This document shows, in pieces, positions 1 through 8,723 of a stretch of DNA of 64,000 nt (the first letter of the stretch is position 1; each line of letters starts with the position of its first letter). The position numbers were made by a program, and so were the translations under genes. The notes beneath the pieces are model-generated. The model was given only the letters and a program-made list of their open reading frames with translations, was not told where the DNA came from and searched no databases. Origin of the DNA: Sphingobacterium sp. LZ7M1 (GTDB taxonomy: Bacteria; Bacteroidota; Bacteroidia; Sphingobacteriales; Sphingobacteriaceae); the NCBI RefSeq assembly GCF_024296865.1, contig NZ_CP101134.1, positions 434,001 through 498,000 on the forward strand, read 5' to 3'.

Positions 1-178
1 TGGCGGATGGGTATTTACCATTCTTTCCTTAATAGGAGGATTACTTTTCACCTGGTATGGTTATCAACATCTTCAAAAGATGGAGGTCAGTACAGCAAAA
101 AAGATCATGTTTACTTCTTTTGCTTATTTGCCCTTAACTCAATTAGTGTTGTTGTTTGACTTTATACCTTTTAAATAA
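1..178 (+). CDS. ctaB: Heme O synthase (protoheme IX farnesyltransferase), C-terminal end only
   Basis: Only the last 58 codons are inside the window, read in the frame that starts at base 2 and stops at TAA 176-178. The peptide has two hydrophobic stretches and ends in SFAYLPLTQLVLLFDFIPFK, which resembles the last two membrane helices of Bacteroidota CtaB/CyoE proteins. The family is a UbiA-type inner-membrane prenyltransferase that farnesylates heme b to heme O for heme-copper oxidases. The identity leans on the position: cytochrome oxidase subunit genes follow 3 bases later on the same strand. The catalytic Asp motifs lie outside the window, so they cannot be checked. Confidence 0.72.
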   Translation, partial: GGWVFTILSLIGGLLFTWYGYQHLQKMEVSTAKKIMFTSFAYLPLTQLVLLFDFIPFK

Positions 179-181
179 AAA

Positions 182-784
182 ATGGATTTACAATTATCGA
201 TGGATAAGCAAGAGTTGATGAATGAAGAACTACTAAAATCAAGAAAAGCAAAGAAATTTAATCTTTGGCTTGGAATGATCGGTATGTTCATGATGTTTGC
301 TGCTTTGACAAGTGGATTTATAGTATATACTGCAAGTGGTGTAGATAAGGGGATCAAAACTATCTTACCATATGCGTTCATCTATAGTACCGCAGTAATT
401 GTATTAAGTAGTGTTAGCATGTACCTTGCTTTCAAAGCAGTAAAAGCTAATCAAATATCAAAACAAAAGACCTACTTATTGATTACTATTGTATTAGGGG
501 TAGTTTTCTTTTGGTTGCAAGTCGAAGCTTGGTCTGTATTGTTTCATAGAGGGATAACCTTTGTGAACTCTAATGCTTCGCAATCGTTCATATACGTATT
601 TACAGGCTTACACTTAGCCCACATCATAGCCGGAATATTGGTGTTGGTTAGATGTTATATTGGAGCAATGCGCAAAATTGCTCTTGATAACAATATCTTC
701 CGGATGGAACTTGCCTCTATATTTTGGCATTTTCTAGGTCTATTATGGATTTATATTTATGTTTTCTTACTTTTGAATCAATAA
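182..784 (+). CDS. Cytochrome c oxidase subunit III-like protein (short paralogue)
   Basis: A 200-residue membrane protein with five hydrophobic segments, of the COX3 family: the LHLAHIIAGILVL segment near residue 143 and the terminal IFWHFLGLLWIYIYVFLLL are the usual subunit III signatures. Subunit III flanks the catalytic subunit of aa3-type oxidases in the inner membrane. It is followed after 9 bases by a second, longer COX3-family gene, an arrangement common in Bacteroidota where two tandem subunit III genes are carried. The start at ATG 182 is 3 bases after the ctaB stop; an internal ATG at 200 is a possible alternative. Which paralogue is the main subunit III cannot be told from sequence alone. 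Confidence 0.88.
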   Translation: MDLQLSMDKQELMNEELLKSRKAKKFNLWLGMIGMFMMFAALTSGFIVYTASGVDKGIKTILPYAFIYSTAVIVLSSVSMYLAFKAVKANQISKQKTYLLITIVLGVVFFWLQVEAWSVLFHRGITFVNSNASQSFIYVFTGLHLAHIIAGILVLVRCYIGAMRKIALDNNIFRMELASIFWHFLGLLWIYIYVFLLLNQ

Positions 785-793
785 CAGTAAACA

Positions 794-1531
794 ATGAGTA
801 CAACAGTATCGCAATTGGATAAGGTAAAACAAGGACCTTGGAGCGGAGGTAAATCACCTTGGAACTTAGAGTATGGAAAGATCATGATGTGGTTTTTCCT
901 AGTATCAGATGCATTTACATTCTCTGCATTCTTGATTTATTATGGTGCTCAAAAATTTGCGCAACCTAGCTGGATTGATGCGGATAAGGTATTCCAATCT
1001 ATTCCAGGTATCGCAGATTCAGGTCAACCTTTGGTTTTCGTGGGTATCATGACTTTTATTTTGATCATGTCTTCCGTTACGATGGTACTTGCCGTAGAAG
1101 CAGGACATCGAAATTCAAAGCAAGAGGTTGTCAAATGGATGTTATGGACTATTTTAGGTGGTCTTATGTTCATAGGCTGTCAGGCTTTAGAGTGGAGCCA
1201 CTTACATCACATGGGCTTCTGGTTCGGTCAAAATCCAGCAACTGGATTAACGGATGATAATGCCATTGTAAATGCTCTCCAACCTTATTTCACCAAGGAC
1301 ATTTCTTACACAGCTGCATTGCAGTTCTCTAATCTATTCTTTACCATTACAGGTTTTCACGGATTCCACGTATCAATCGGTATATTGTTGAACATTATTG
1401 TGTTGAGCATGACCTTAAACAATACGTTTGAAAGAAGAGGAACTTACCTAATGATTGAAAAAGTAGGTTTATACTGGCACTTTGTGGATTTAGTTTGGGT
1501 ATTCGTATTTACCTTCTTCTACCTAGTATAA
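794..1531 (+). CDS. ctaE: Cytochrome c oxidase subunit III
   Basis: A 245-residue COX3-family protein with six to seven hydrophobic segments. Visible family features are WSHLHHMGFWFGQNP near residue 135, FTITGFHGFHVSIGILLNI near residue 185 and the terminal YWHFVDLVWVFVFTFFYL, the last two being the histidine-containing helices shared by subunit III proteins. It is part of the terminal oxidase that reduces oxygen at the inner membrane. It follows the shorter subunit III gene by 9 bases and precedes the subunit IV-like gene, so all are probably co-transcribed. The soluble linker around residues 145-165 (QNPATGLTDDNAIV) is longer than in short COX3 proteins. Confidence 0.92.
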   Translation: MSTTVSQLDKVKQGPWSGGKSPWNLEYGKIMMWFFLVSDAFTFSAFLIYYGAQKFAQPSWIDADKVFQSIPGIADSGQPLVFVGIMTFILIMSSVTMVLAVEAGHRNSKQEVVKWMLWTILGGLMFIGCQALEWSHLHHMGFWFGQNPATGLTDDNAIVNALQPYFTKDISYTAALQFSNLFFTITGFHGFHVSIGILLNIIVLSMTLNNTFERRGTYLMIEKVGLYWHFVDLVWVFVFTFFYLV

Positions 1532-1564
1532 TTTTTGTAAGAATTATTTTAAAATTCATTGAAC

Positions 1565-1942
1565 ATGACTAATCACGAAAATATATCAGAACACGATGCG
1601 CATGCGCATGGCGAAGGAATGGATAAAAAACGTATCTGGAGTGTATTCTTTGTTCTATTAGCTTTAACAGCATTAGAATTCTTAATCGCTTTAGGTTTTG
1701 TACACCACTGGGGAATCATACAAAAAGGAATGCTAGTGAATACAATCTATATTGTATTGACATTGGTAAAAGCCTATTATATCGTAGCATTCTTCATGCA
1801 CTTGAAGTTCGAGAAATCTAGCTTTATCGTTACTTGTGCAGTAGTATTTTTCTTTATTATCTATTTCATTATTTTAATGTTGGTTGAAGGTGGTTATTTA
1901 CACACTGTAATGACTCATCAACCTACTTTCCCACATCAATAA
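1565..1942 (+). CDS. Cytochrome c oxidase subunit IV-like protein
   Basis: About 125 residues with a histidine- and acid-rich amino terminus (EHDAHAHGEG) and three membrane segments, the second containing KAYYIVAFFMHLKFE, which is characteristic of the bacterial COX4 (CtaF/CyoD-like) family. Members are small accessory subunits of heme-copper oxidases. I chose ATG 1565; an in-frame TTG lies two codons upstream at 1559 and is less likely. The gene sits between subunit III and the SCO-like gene, matching the usual Bacteroidota oxidase locus. The family assignment rests on topology, the MHLKFE motif and context. Confidence 0.82.
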   Translation: MTNHENISEHDAHAHGEGMDKKRIWSVFFVLLALTALEFLIALGFVHHWGIIQKGMLVNTIYIVLTLVKAYYIVAFFMHLKFEKSSFIVTCAVVFFFIIYFIILMLVEGGYLHTVMTHQPTFPHQ

Positions 1943-1953
1943 GCATATAAGTA

Positions 1954-2676
1954 ATGAGTAAAAATACTCGTTCAAAAAATATATCAAAATTAATAATCCT
2001 GGCACTTGTTCTATTTGTGCCAGGTTTTTTATATATACTGGTTAATAAAATGGGCTCTAATGAGTACATTAAGCTGCCAGTTTTTGGAGAGAAAAAGCTT
2101 TCTGGTGAAATGCGACGTGTGATGGGAAGAGAAATCCCCGACACCATATTCCACCAATTAAGTCCGGTTGAGTTTATGAATTATGACAATAAACCGGTTA
2201 AATTCCTAGGTACTGACACAGCCGTTTCAGTAGTTCATTTATTCTATACCAGAGATCAAGGTCTTTCTAAGCAATTGGTTCATGATATGAGTACCATTGC
2301 AGCTAGATTCAAATCGAATCCGAAGGTGGAACTTTATTCTATATCAGTTGACCCGAATGATTCTTCAGCAGATTTGGAAAAGTTTATTGCGCCTTACAAG
2401 AAAGACAAAAATCCACATTGGTTTGTCGTGAACAAACCAAGTGTAGATATCTTTGAATTTGCAAGAACCGCGATGCTCATTGAAGCCATGCCGGTACCAG
2501 CGGATAGCACAAAATTTATTATCAGCAACCAATTTGTCTTGATAGATTCCGAGAAAAGGATCAGAGGTTTCTATGATATCAGTCTTCGGTCAGAATTGGA
2601 TCGCCTAGAAGATGAGATCAAGGTACAGTTGGTTGAGGAGGTTAGAAATAATCCATTAAAAGTAGAGAGAAAGTAA
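1954..2676 (+). CDS. SCO1/SenC-family protein lacking the copper-binding residues
   Basis: A 240-residue protein with one amino-terminal membrane anchor (residues 11-31) and a thioredoxin-like periplasmic domain. The fold is recognisable from VVHLFYTRD (about residue 90), VELYSISVDPNDSS and the terminal ISNQFVLIDSEKRIRGFYD. In copper-binding SCO proteins the first segment carries CxxxC and a His precedes the last strand; here the first is TRDQGLSKQ and the His position is occupied by Asn/Gln, and the mature domain has no cysteine at all. SCO proteins deliver copper or reduce cysteines of oxidase subunit II; this one is unlikely to do either in the standard way, though its place in the oxidase operon implies an assembly role. 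Confidence 0.8.
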   Translation: MSKNTRSKNISKLIILALVLFVPGFLYILVNKMGSNEYIKLPVFGEKKLSGEMRRVMGREIPDTIFHQLSPVEFMNYDNKPVKFLGTDTAVSVVHLFYTRDQGLSKQLVHDMSTIAARFKSNPKVELYSISVDPNDSSADLEKFIAPYKKDKNPHWFVVNKPSVDIFEFARTAMLIEAMPVPADSTKFIISNQFVLIDSEKRIRGFYDISLRSELDRLEDEIKVQLVEEVRNNPLKVERK

Positions 2677-2678
2677 TT

Positions 2679-3221
2679 ATGGGAATGACTGAAGAAGAAA
2701 AGAAATATAAAGGCATAATCTGGACCCTGTCTGTAATTATTCCTTTAGCGGTTGCTGCCTTATTTGGCATAAACCTACAAAAGATGGGCTATGATGTGGA
2801 ACCCCTTAGTTTTCTGCCTCCGATTTATGCTACCATCAATGGATTGACAGCAGTATGTTTGGTAATCGCAGTTGCAGCTATCAAAAGAGGAAATGTCAAG
2901 ATGCACGAAAACTTGATTAAGTTGTGCATGGTTTTCTCTTCCTTGTTTCTGCTGATGTATGTAGCTTATCATATGACTTCCACTTCAACAAGTTATGGTG
3001 GAGAAGGAGCAATTAAATATGTGTATTTTTTCATTCTTGTGACACATATCATTTTATCGATCGTCATTATCCCATTCGTATTATTTACTTTTGTTAGAGG
3101 GATTGCTGGTGCCTATGAGCGTCATAAGAAGCTAGCACGCATCACTTATCCTATGTGGCTTTATGTTGCAGTTACAGGAGTAATTGTGTATCTCATGATT
3201 TCTCCGTATTACACGCATTAA
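2679..3221 (+). CDS. DUF420-family membrane protein (CtaM-like oxidase assembly factor)
   Basis: A 180-residue protein with five predicted membrane helices. The order PPIYATINGLTAVCLVIAVAAIKRGNVKMHENLIK followed by TSYGGEGAIKYVYFFILVTHI and RHKKLARITYPMWLYVAVTGVIVYLM (each given here in parts of longer segments) matches the DUF420/YozB pattern with conserved His residues in HENL, THI and HKK. In Staphylococcus aureus the DUF420 protein CtaM is needed for a functional heme-copper oxidase; the same role is inferred here from position. ATG 2679 lies 2 bases after the SCO-like stop; ATG 2685 is an alternative. Confidence 0.8.
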   Translation: MGMTEEEKKYKGIIWTLSVIIPLAVAALFGINLQKMGYDVEPLSFLPPIYATINGLTAVCLVIAVAAIKRGNVKMHENLIKLCMVFSSLFLLMYVAYHMTSTSTSYGGEGAIKYVYFFILVTHIILSIVIIPFVLFTFVRGIAGAYERHKKLARITYPMWLYVAVTGVIVYLMISPYYTH

Positions 3222-3232
3222 TAGATTGAGAT

Positions 3233-3691
3233 ATGAAGAAAGTTTGGATTTATCAGGCAGATCGATTTTTCACACAACCCGAGCATGAGATCGCTCAAGC
3301 AAAATTAGATTCCTTTATCAGAGAATGGACTGCGCATGGTAGTCAGTTAGCGGGCAAGGCAGAAATTATCAATAACCTTTTTATTATATTAACTGTTGAC
3401 GAAGAGATCGCTCAGGTCACTGGATGTTCTATTGATAAGTCAGTAAGGATCCTAAAGGAGCTGGAGGTAGAATTGAACATTGGTCTATTCAACAGAACCT
3501 TGATCAGTTACCGAGATAGTGAAAACAATATACAATTGGTTTCAAGGGATGTTTTTGAAGCGCTGTGCAAAGAAGGTGAAGTAAATGCTGAAACCATTGT
3601 CTTCAACAATTTAGTGCAAACAGAAGAAGAATTAAAGAGCAATTGGCAGGTCCCGATGAAAAACAGTTGGCATGCCACTGTATTTAAATAG
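3233..3691 (+). CDS. Conserved Bacteroidota protein of unknown function
   Basis: A soluble 152-residue protein without signal peptide or membrane segment. I recognise it as a protein that is common in Bacteroidota genomes next to oxidase genes and is often labelled ABC transporter ATPase in databases, but no Walker A, signature or Walker B motif is present, so that label is not supported. Visible landmarks are WIYQADRFF at the start, WTAHGSQLAGKAEI near residue 32 and a conserved-looking CSIDKSVRILKELE. It begins 11 bases after the DUF420 gene and ends the run at a strong terminator, so it is probably the last gene of the oxidase operon. Function is unknown. Confidence 0.7.
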   Translation: MKKVWIYQADRFFTQPEHEIAQAKLDSFIREWTAHGSQLAGKAEIINNLFIILTVDEEIAQVTGCSIDKSVRILKELEVELNIGLFNRTLISYRDSENNIQLVSRDVFEALCKEGEVNAETIVFNNLVQTEEELKSNWQVPMKNSWHATVFK

Positions 3692-3705
3692 AAATTCGAA
3701 TTAAG

Positions 3706-3748
3706 AAAACCAGAAGGGCTTTGCAATTTGCAAAGCCCTTCTGGTTTT
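3706..3748. terminator. Bidirectional Rho-independent terminator
   Basis: Two perfectly complementary 20-base arms (3706-3725 and 3729-3748) with a 3-base loop; the stem contains CCAGAAGGGC and is flanked by A4 on the left and T4 on the right, so it can act on both strands. It lies between the convergent unknown gene ending at 3691 and the doxX-like gene ending at 3765. Confidence 0.88.
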
Positions 3749-3764
3749 ATAACTGTTATTTCGA

Positions 3765-4160
3765 TTACTTTTTGTCGATGCTAAGTTTTCCAGGACCCAT
3801 AATGGCGAATGCGATATAGACGATCATAAATTCAATCGCGTGTGATGCTCCAGACAAACCATCACCTTTGGCAAGATGGTTCAATGTAGCCACCAACATG
3901 GTCAAGGCCAAAATAATGGCCGCTGGTCTTGTCCACAAACCTAATATTAACAACAGAGATCCCAGGGACTCTGCTAATCCTGCGGTAAATCCAAAAATAG
4001 TAGGCATAAAGTCAATTCCTAAGTTTCCCATTGATTTACCAATTGCAGTCCATTTTTCTGGACCACCCATTAACTTCTGTAGGCCGTGAAAGGCAATCAT
4101 GGTCAATCCGAATCCTATGCGAATTATTAATAGACCTAAATCTGTTCTTGAATTTTTCAT
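3765..4160 (-). CDS. DoxX-family membrane protein
   Basis: A 131-residue protein with four hydrophobic helices. The DoxX pattern is visible as LLIIRIGFGLTMIAFHGLQK at the start, the Gly-rich loop with KSMGNLGIDF, then AGLAESLGSLLLILGLWTRPAA. DoxX proteins are small inner-membrane proteins of the DoxD-like superfamily; proposed roles include quinone-linked redox reactions, but no function is settled for this branch. I start at ATG 4160 (MKNSRTDLG); a reading frame continues upstream to 4226 but that extension is polar, not conserved in style and would overlap the likely promoter. It stands alone, convergent with the oxidase operon. Confidence 0.82.
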   Translation of the reverse strand: MKNSRTDLGLLIIRIGFGLTMIAFHGLQKLMGGPEKWTAIGKSMGNLGIDFMPTIFGFTAGLAESLGSLLLILGLWTRPAAIILALTMLVATLNHLAKGDGLSGASHAIEFMIVYIAFAIMGPGKLSIDKK

Positions 4161-4320
4161 ATTGAATAATAAGTGTCTGTAACTGAAGCGAAGATACATA
4201 TTTTCAGAAATAGCCTCCATTATCATAGATCAAGAAGGTAAACTTTTTAAATAATGAAATTATTTTTTTGTATTCTTCATGAAAATCACCCTAGAAATAG
4301 CAGAATACTCCAATTTGCCT

Positions 4321-4328
4321 TATCTTTG
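4321..4328 (+). promoter_or_regulatory. Candidate -7 box for metG
   Basis: TATCTTTG matches the Bacteroidota sigma-ABfr -7 consensus TAnnTTTG. It lies 48 bases before the TTG start of metG, leaving a leader of about 40 bases. No convincing TTTG -33 box is seen at the usual 19-21 base spacing. Confidence 0.45.
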
Positions 4329-4376
4329 TTCTCTGAGCTGAAAATGGCTCGATATTAATCATTAATTGCAATCAAA

Positions 4377-6443
4377 TTGGATATATTCAGTAAACAACGT
4401 TATACCATTACATCTGCATTGCCGTATGCCAATGGTCCACTTCACATAGGCCACCTTGCTGGGGCTTATATTCCAGGAGATATTTTCGTGCGATTCTTAA
4501 GATTAAACAACAAAGACGTTGTTTATGTTTGTGGATCTGATGAGCATGGCGCTGCAATCACGATTAAAGCCAAGAAGGAGGGCGTAACTCCTCAAGAAAT
4601 CATCGATAAATACAACCAACAGATTAAAGAGAGTTTTGAACAGTTTGGTATTTCTTTCAATATCTATCACCGTACTTCTGAGCCTATTCACCATCAATTG
4701 TCCCAAGAATTCTTCTTGAACCTTTACGAAAAAGGAGAGTTTATCGAACGATATTCAGAACAATATTATGATGAAGAATACCATCAGTTTTTAGCAGACC
4801 GTTATATCGTAGGAACTTGCCCACACTGTGGAAATGAAGGTGCCTATGGTGACCAATGCGAAAAATGTGGGACGTCACTTAACCCGACAGATCTGATCAA
4901 CCCTAAATCAACCCTAAGTGGTAAAGCTCCGGTTCTAAAGGAAACAAAACATTGGTATTTGCCATTGGATAAATATCAACCTTGGTTAGAGAAATGGTTG
5001 ATCGAAGGCAAGAAAAATGAATTAAAATCAAATGTATTCGGACAATGCCAATCTTGGTTGAAATCCGGATTGCAACCGCGTTCTATGACCCGCGACTTGG
5101 ATTGGGGGGTAGATGTTCCTCTTGATGAAGCTGAAGGAAAGAAATTATATGTTTGGTTGGATGCACCAATCGGATATATCTCTGCGACCAAGCAATGGGC
5201 TATCGATGAAGGAAAGGATTGGGAGAAATATTGGAAACAACAATCCAACCCTGAGGACAATTCAACATTGATCCATTTCATTGGAAAAGATAATATTGTT
5301 TTCCACTGTATCATTTTCCCAGCAATCTTACATGCTCATGGCGAGTATATCCTCCCTGAGAATGTTCCTGCCAATGAATTCTTGAACCTAGAAGGTGACA
5401 AACTTTCCACATCAAGAAACCATGCCGTATGGTTGCATGAATACTTAGAGGAATTCCCAGGTAAACAAGATGAATTGAGATACATGCTGACCTCTATCCT
5501 TCCTGAAACCTCAGATTCTGAATTTACTTGGAAAGACTTCCAGGCACGTGTAAACAATGAGTTGGTGGCCATCTATGGTAACTTCGTTAACCGTGTGATG
5601 GTACTTTCCCATAAATATTTTGAAGGAAAGGTACTATTGGGTTCTCCATTGACTGAATCTGATCAAGCGGTCTTAAAGGAACTTGCTACCTATCCAGGAT
5701 TAATCAAGCAGTCGCTATCCCAATACAGATTCCGTGAGGCCCTTGCGCAATTTATGAGCGCAGCTCGCTTAGGAAATAAATATTTGGCTGATGAAGAACC
5801 TTGGAAAGTAATAAAACAAGACGAAGAACGTGTTAAAACCGTATTATTCGTAGCAAGTCAAATTGTTGCAAACCTTGCATTATTAGGCCAGCCTTTCTTG
5901 CCTTTCACCTCTACGAAAGTCTTTGAAATGCTAAACTTGGCCGCTCAGAATTGGGATGAAGCTGGAAAATCTGATCTATTGGAATCCGGTCATCAATTAG
6001 GAGAAACCCAATTGTTGTTTGATAAGATTACTGATGAACAAGTAGAGTTTCAATTGAATAAATTGGCCAATGCCAAAGCAAGCAATGCTTTAGCAGCACC
6101 TAAAGCGGAACAAAAACCGAATATCAACTTCGATGAATTCATGAAAATGGATATCCGTGTTGGTCGAATCCTGACTGCAGAGAAAGTCGCTAAAACTAAA
6201 AAGTTATTGAAACTGACCATCGATACAGGCATTGATAAGCGTACAGTCGTTTCTGGTATTGCGGAATACTTTACGCCTGAAGAAATCGTAGGTAAGCAAG
6301 TGTCCATCTTAGTCAATCTTGAACCAAGAGAAATTAAGGGCATCCAATCTCAGGGTATGATCTTAATGGCTGAAGATGCAGATGGCCGTCTAGACTTTGT
6401 TAGACCAAATACAGATATTTCCGCTGGAAGTATTGTAAGATAG
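4377..6443 (+). CDS. metG: Methionyl-tRNA synthetase
   Basis: A 688-residue class I synthetase that charges tRNA-Met with methionine in the cytoplasm. HIGH is at residues 23-26, the KMSKS loop is KLSTS at 342-346, and four zinc cysteines are at about 148, 151, 161 and 164 (CPHC...CEKC). After the anticodon-binding helical domain, residues 583-688 form a tRNA-binding OB fold beginning [14 protein letters not shown], giving the long, dimeric MetRS type. The frame opens with TTG at 4377: the next upstream in-frame codon positions lead to a stop at 4356 and no ATG precedes the conserved [13 protein letters not shown], so TTG is the likely start. It is monocistronic and ends at the terminator shared with brnQ. 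Confidence 0.97.
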   Translation: MDIFSKQRYTITSALPYANGPLHIGHLAGAYIPGDIFVRFLRLNNKDVVYVCGSDEHGAAITIKAKKEGVTPQEIIDKYNQQIKESFEQFGISFNIYHRTSEPIHHQLSQEFFLNLYEKGEFIERYSEQYYDEEYHQFLADRYIVGTCPHCGNEGAYGDQCEKCGTSLNPTDLINPKSTLSGKAPVLKETKHWYLPLDKYQPWLEKWLIEGKKNELKSNVFGQCQSWLKSGLQPRSMTRDLDWGVDVPLDEAEGKKLYVWLDAPIGYISATKQWAIDEGKDWEKYWKQQSNPEDNSTLIHFIGKDNIVFHCIIFPAILHAHGEYILPENVPANEFLNLEGDKLSTSRNHAVWLHEYLEEFPGKQDELRYMLTSILPETSDSEFTWKDFQARVNNELVAIYGNFVNRVMVLSHKYFEGKVLLGSPLTESDQAVLKELATYPGLIKQSLSQYRFREALAQFMSAARLGNKYLADEEPWKVIKQDEERVKTVLFVASQIVANLALLGQPFLPFTSTKVFEMLNLAAQNWDEAGKSDLLESGHQLGETQLLFDKITDEQVEFQLNKLANAKASNALAAPKAEQKPNINFDEFMKMDIRVGRILTAEKVAKTKKLLKLTIDTGIDKRTVVSGIAEYFTPEEIVGKQVSILVNLEPREIKGIQSQGMILMAEDADGRLDFVRPNTDISAGSIVR

Positions 6444-6460
6444 TCAATAGCATTATTGAT

Positions 6461-6499
6461 AAATGAAAAGGCTGGTCACATCGACCAGCCTTTTCATTT
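6461..6499. terminator. Bidirectional terminator between metG and brnQ
   Basis: Perfect 17-base arms at 6461-6477 and 6483-6499 (core AAAAGGCTGGTC / GACCAGCCTTTT) around a 5-base loop. It overlaps the last two bases of the brnQ stop region on the minus strand and follows metG by 17 bases, so one hairpin probably serves both convergent genes. Confidence 0.85.
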
Positions 6500-7805
6500 A
6501 TAGCATTTTTTCTTCTTCTTTTTTGTGCCCAGTACCTGTAACCAAGATCAACAAAACAAACAACACAAAGGAAGGGACTACCCAACCTAATTCATATTGA
6601 AAGAATGGAATATGGTTCAGGGTTGAAATCATGCTTTCACTCAATAAGTTGAAATGTTTGGCCAATGATAAACAGGCAATAACGGTTGAACCGATCAAAG
6701 CAGCCACATAAGGCTTTTTGTTTTTTACAAAGCTTCCAAAGAAAACCGTGTATAGAACCAATGTGATGACAATCGGATAAACAAAAGTTAGGATAGGATA
6801 AGCAAAGGAAATAATATTATCAACTCCGGTAATAGAAAGCACACAGGATGCTATACAACATACAGTCACCAATAGCTTATAGCTCAATTTTCCTTTTGTC
6901 AGTGAAGAAAAGAAGGTTCCTACGGCAGAAGTCAATGCAATGGCAGTAGTCAAACAGGCCAGAGCGATACTGACTGCGATAGCAATGGTTCCAAATGGTC
7001 CCATGATGGCACGAGAAATACGGATCAGCAATTCCGATCTCTTGATCGCTAAATCCTCGATTCCAGAAGTTGCACCAAGATAGATCAAACCTCCATATAT
7101 TATAAAAAGACAGGATGCAGCCAAAATACCAGCTGCGATTACCACTTGGTTCTTTGATTTTACGCTCGTATAGCCCTTTGTGCGGGATGCCGTAATGATA
7201 ATCCCAGCAAAGATCACAGAAGCCAGCACATCCAAGGTTTGGTAGCCATCTACAAAACCTAAGGTAAAGGACTGCGCTGTATCCAAGGAAGATTCACTGA
7301 AATCTCCCATAGGGGAGAATATGCCCATGGCAATCAAGCTAATCAATAAGACCAGCAGCAATGGCGTCAATAGATTCCCGATAATATCTACCACTTTTGA
7401 TGGTGCAATGGTCAGTAACCAAGTCACTGCAAAAAAGGCAATCGAGGTCCAAAGGGGATCTGCATTAGGGAATGAGGGCAATATACCAACTTCAAAGGTT
7501 GTAGCTGCTGTCCTCGGAATGGCAATCAGAGGCCCAATGCAGAGCATGATGACGGTTCCTAAGATAGGGGAAAGGAATTTGTTGATCCTAGTCCCAAGAT
7601 CCTCAAATGATTCCCCTGAATTTACAACAGAGAGTATTCCGAAAAAAGGCAATAATATTCCGGTCAGACCAAATGCCAAGATGGTGATCCATACATGGTC
7701 TCCAATTTGTATTCCGATATAAGGGGGGAGTAATAAATTTCCAGCTCCGAAGAACATGGCAAATAAGGCAAAACCTATCGTGATTATGTCTCTAGTTTTC
7801 TTCAA
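6498..7805 (-). CDS. brnQ: Branched-chain amino acid transport carrier (LIVCS family)
   Basis: A 435-residue inner-membrane protein with about twelve hydrophobic helices. The amino-terminal FALFAMFFGAGNLLLPPYIG is the hallmark of BrnQ carriers, which import leucine, isoleucine and valine coupled to sodium or proton. Length fits the family. The gene follows folP by 5 bases on the same strand, so the two are likely co-transcribed although functionally unrelated. It ends in the hairpin shared with metG. The carboxyl end KKEEEK is cytoplasmic and charged. Confidence 0.92.
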   Translation of the reverse strand: MKKTRDIITIGFALFAMFFGAGNLLLPPYIGIQIGDHVWITILAFGLTGILLPFFGILSVVNSGESFEDLGTRINKFLSPILGTVIMLCIGPLIAIPRTAATTFEVGILPSFPNADPLWTSIAFFAVTWLLTIAPSKVVDIIGNLLTPLLLVLLISLIAMGIFSPMGDFSESSLDTAQSFTLGFVDGYQTLDVLASVIFAGIIITASRTKGYTSVKSKNQVVIAAGILAASCLFIIYGGLIYLGATSGIEDLAIKRSELLIRISRAIMGPFGTIAIAVSIALACLTTAIALTSAVGTFFSSLTKGKLSYKLLVTVCCIASCVLSITGVDNIISFAYPILTFVYPIVITLVLYTVFFGSFVKNKKPYVAALIGSTVIACLSLAKHFNLLSESMISTLNHIPFFQYELGWVVPSFVLFVLLILVTGTGHKKEEEKML

Positions 7806-7810
7806 AATGA

Positions 7811-8653
7811 TTAGGTATAAAAAATTTCAATTAATTGTTTGGCCTCCTTGACATCATGGACCCTCAATATTTGGGCACCACGTTCTAGAAGCAAGGTGTT
7901 AAGTGCGATTGTTCCAGGTAATACTTGGTCAGGGGTAGATTTTATTTTTTTGTAGAGCATCGATTTTCTGGAAATACCCCCTAAAAGGGGCAATCCGAAA
8001 TAATGTAGCTCTTGGATGCGCATCAGTAACTCATAATTCTGGTCAATGGTCTTGGCAAAACCATAACCGGGATCAAGGATGATATCCTTTACCCCTAATT
8101 CCCTGAGTTTTGCAACACTGTTTCCCAGACTTACCGCTACATCATTTACGACATCATCATAATATGTCATTTGCTGCATGGTAGCGGGTGTTCCGCGCAT
8201 ATGCATCAAAATATAAGGAACTTGAAGCCTAGCAACCGTATTGAACATATCCGCATCTAGACTCCCACCTGAAATATCATTGATGATATGGACCCCAGCC
8301 TTTACGCAGGCCTCGGCAACATCAGCTCGAAAGGTGTCAATGGATAGAATAGCTTTTGGAAATTGCTTATGTATAGCTTCAATAATTGGTATAGCGCGAT
8401 CTAATTCTTCTTGATGACTTATTTCCTTTGCTCCAGGCCGGCTTGAGTAAGCACCGATATCAATGATATCTGCCCCTTCGCCAATTAATCTCTCCGTATG
8501 CTCCAAGGCCAAGTTCAGCGATTGGTGCTGGCCCGCATCATAAAATGAATCTGGTGTCAGATTGAGAATGCCCATGATCCTCGGGACTTCAAAAGTCATA
8601 AGTTGATTACCAAGGCGAATGCTTTGACAAGGAACAGGCTGAAAAACTGACAT
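7811..8653 (-). CDS. folP: Dihydropteroate synthase
   Basis: A 280-residue TIM-barrel enzyme that condenses p-aminobenzoate with the pterin diphosphate in folate synthesis; the target of sulfonamides. Both family signatures are visible: GILNLTPDSFYDAG (about residues 29-42) for the pterin loop and GADIIDIGAYSSRPGA (about 60-75), plus IDTF, INDISGG and DPGYGFAKT further on, and a terminal RVHDV. Nothing in the conserved loops looks altered. The start at ATG 8653 gives the usual length. It is the first gene of a folP-brnQ pair and lies downstream of the terminator of the DUF4920-like gene. Confidence 0.96.
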   Translation of the reverse strand: MSVFQPVPCQSIRLGNQLMTFEVPRIMGILNLTPDSFYDAGQHQSLNLALEHTERLIGEGADIIDIGAYSSRPGAKEISHQEELDRAIPIIEAIHKQFPKAILSIDTFRADVAEACVKAGVHIINDISGGSLDADMFNTVARLQVPYILMHMRGTPATMQQMTYYDDVVNDVAVSLGNSVAKLRELGVKDIILDPGYGFAKTIDQNYELLMRIQELHYFGLPLLGGISRKSMLYKKIKSTPDQVLPGTIALNTLLLERGAQILRVHDVKEAKQLIEIFYT

Positions 8654-8678
8654 TTACGTAAGATTAATAAAAAAATAA

Positions 8679-8702
8679 GGCTGCAAATTCTCATTTGCAG
8701 CC
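8679..8702 (-). terminator. Rho-independent terminator of the DUF4920-like gene
   Basis: Ten-base arms GGCTGCAAAT (8679-8688) and ATTTGCAGCC (8693-8702) with a 4-base loop. Read on the minus strand it is followed by a T-rich tail (complement of 8670-8677), so it terminates the gene that ends at 8724 and insulates folP. Confidence 0.8.
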
Positions 8703-8723
8703 CCCAAAATAAGTCTTTTGCGT

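Noticed and set aside
4976-5314. 112-codon frame antisense to metG
   Set aside because: Shadow of conserved metG sequence.
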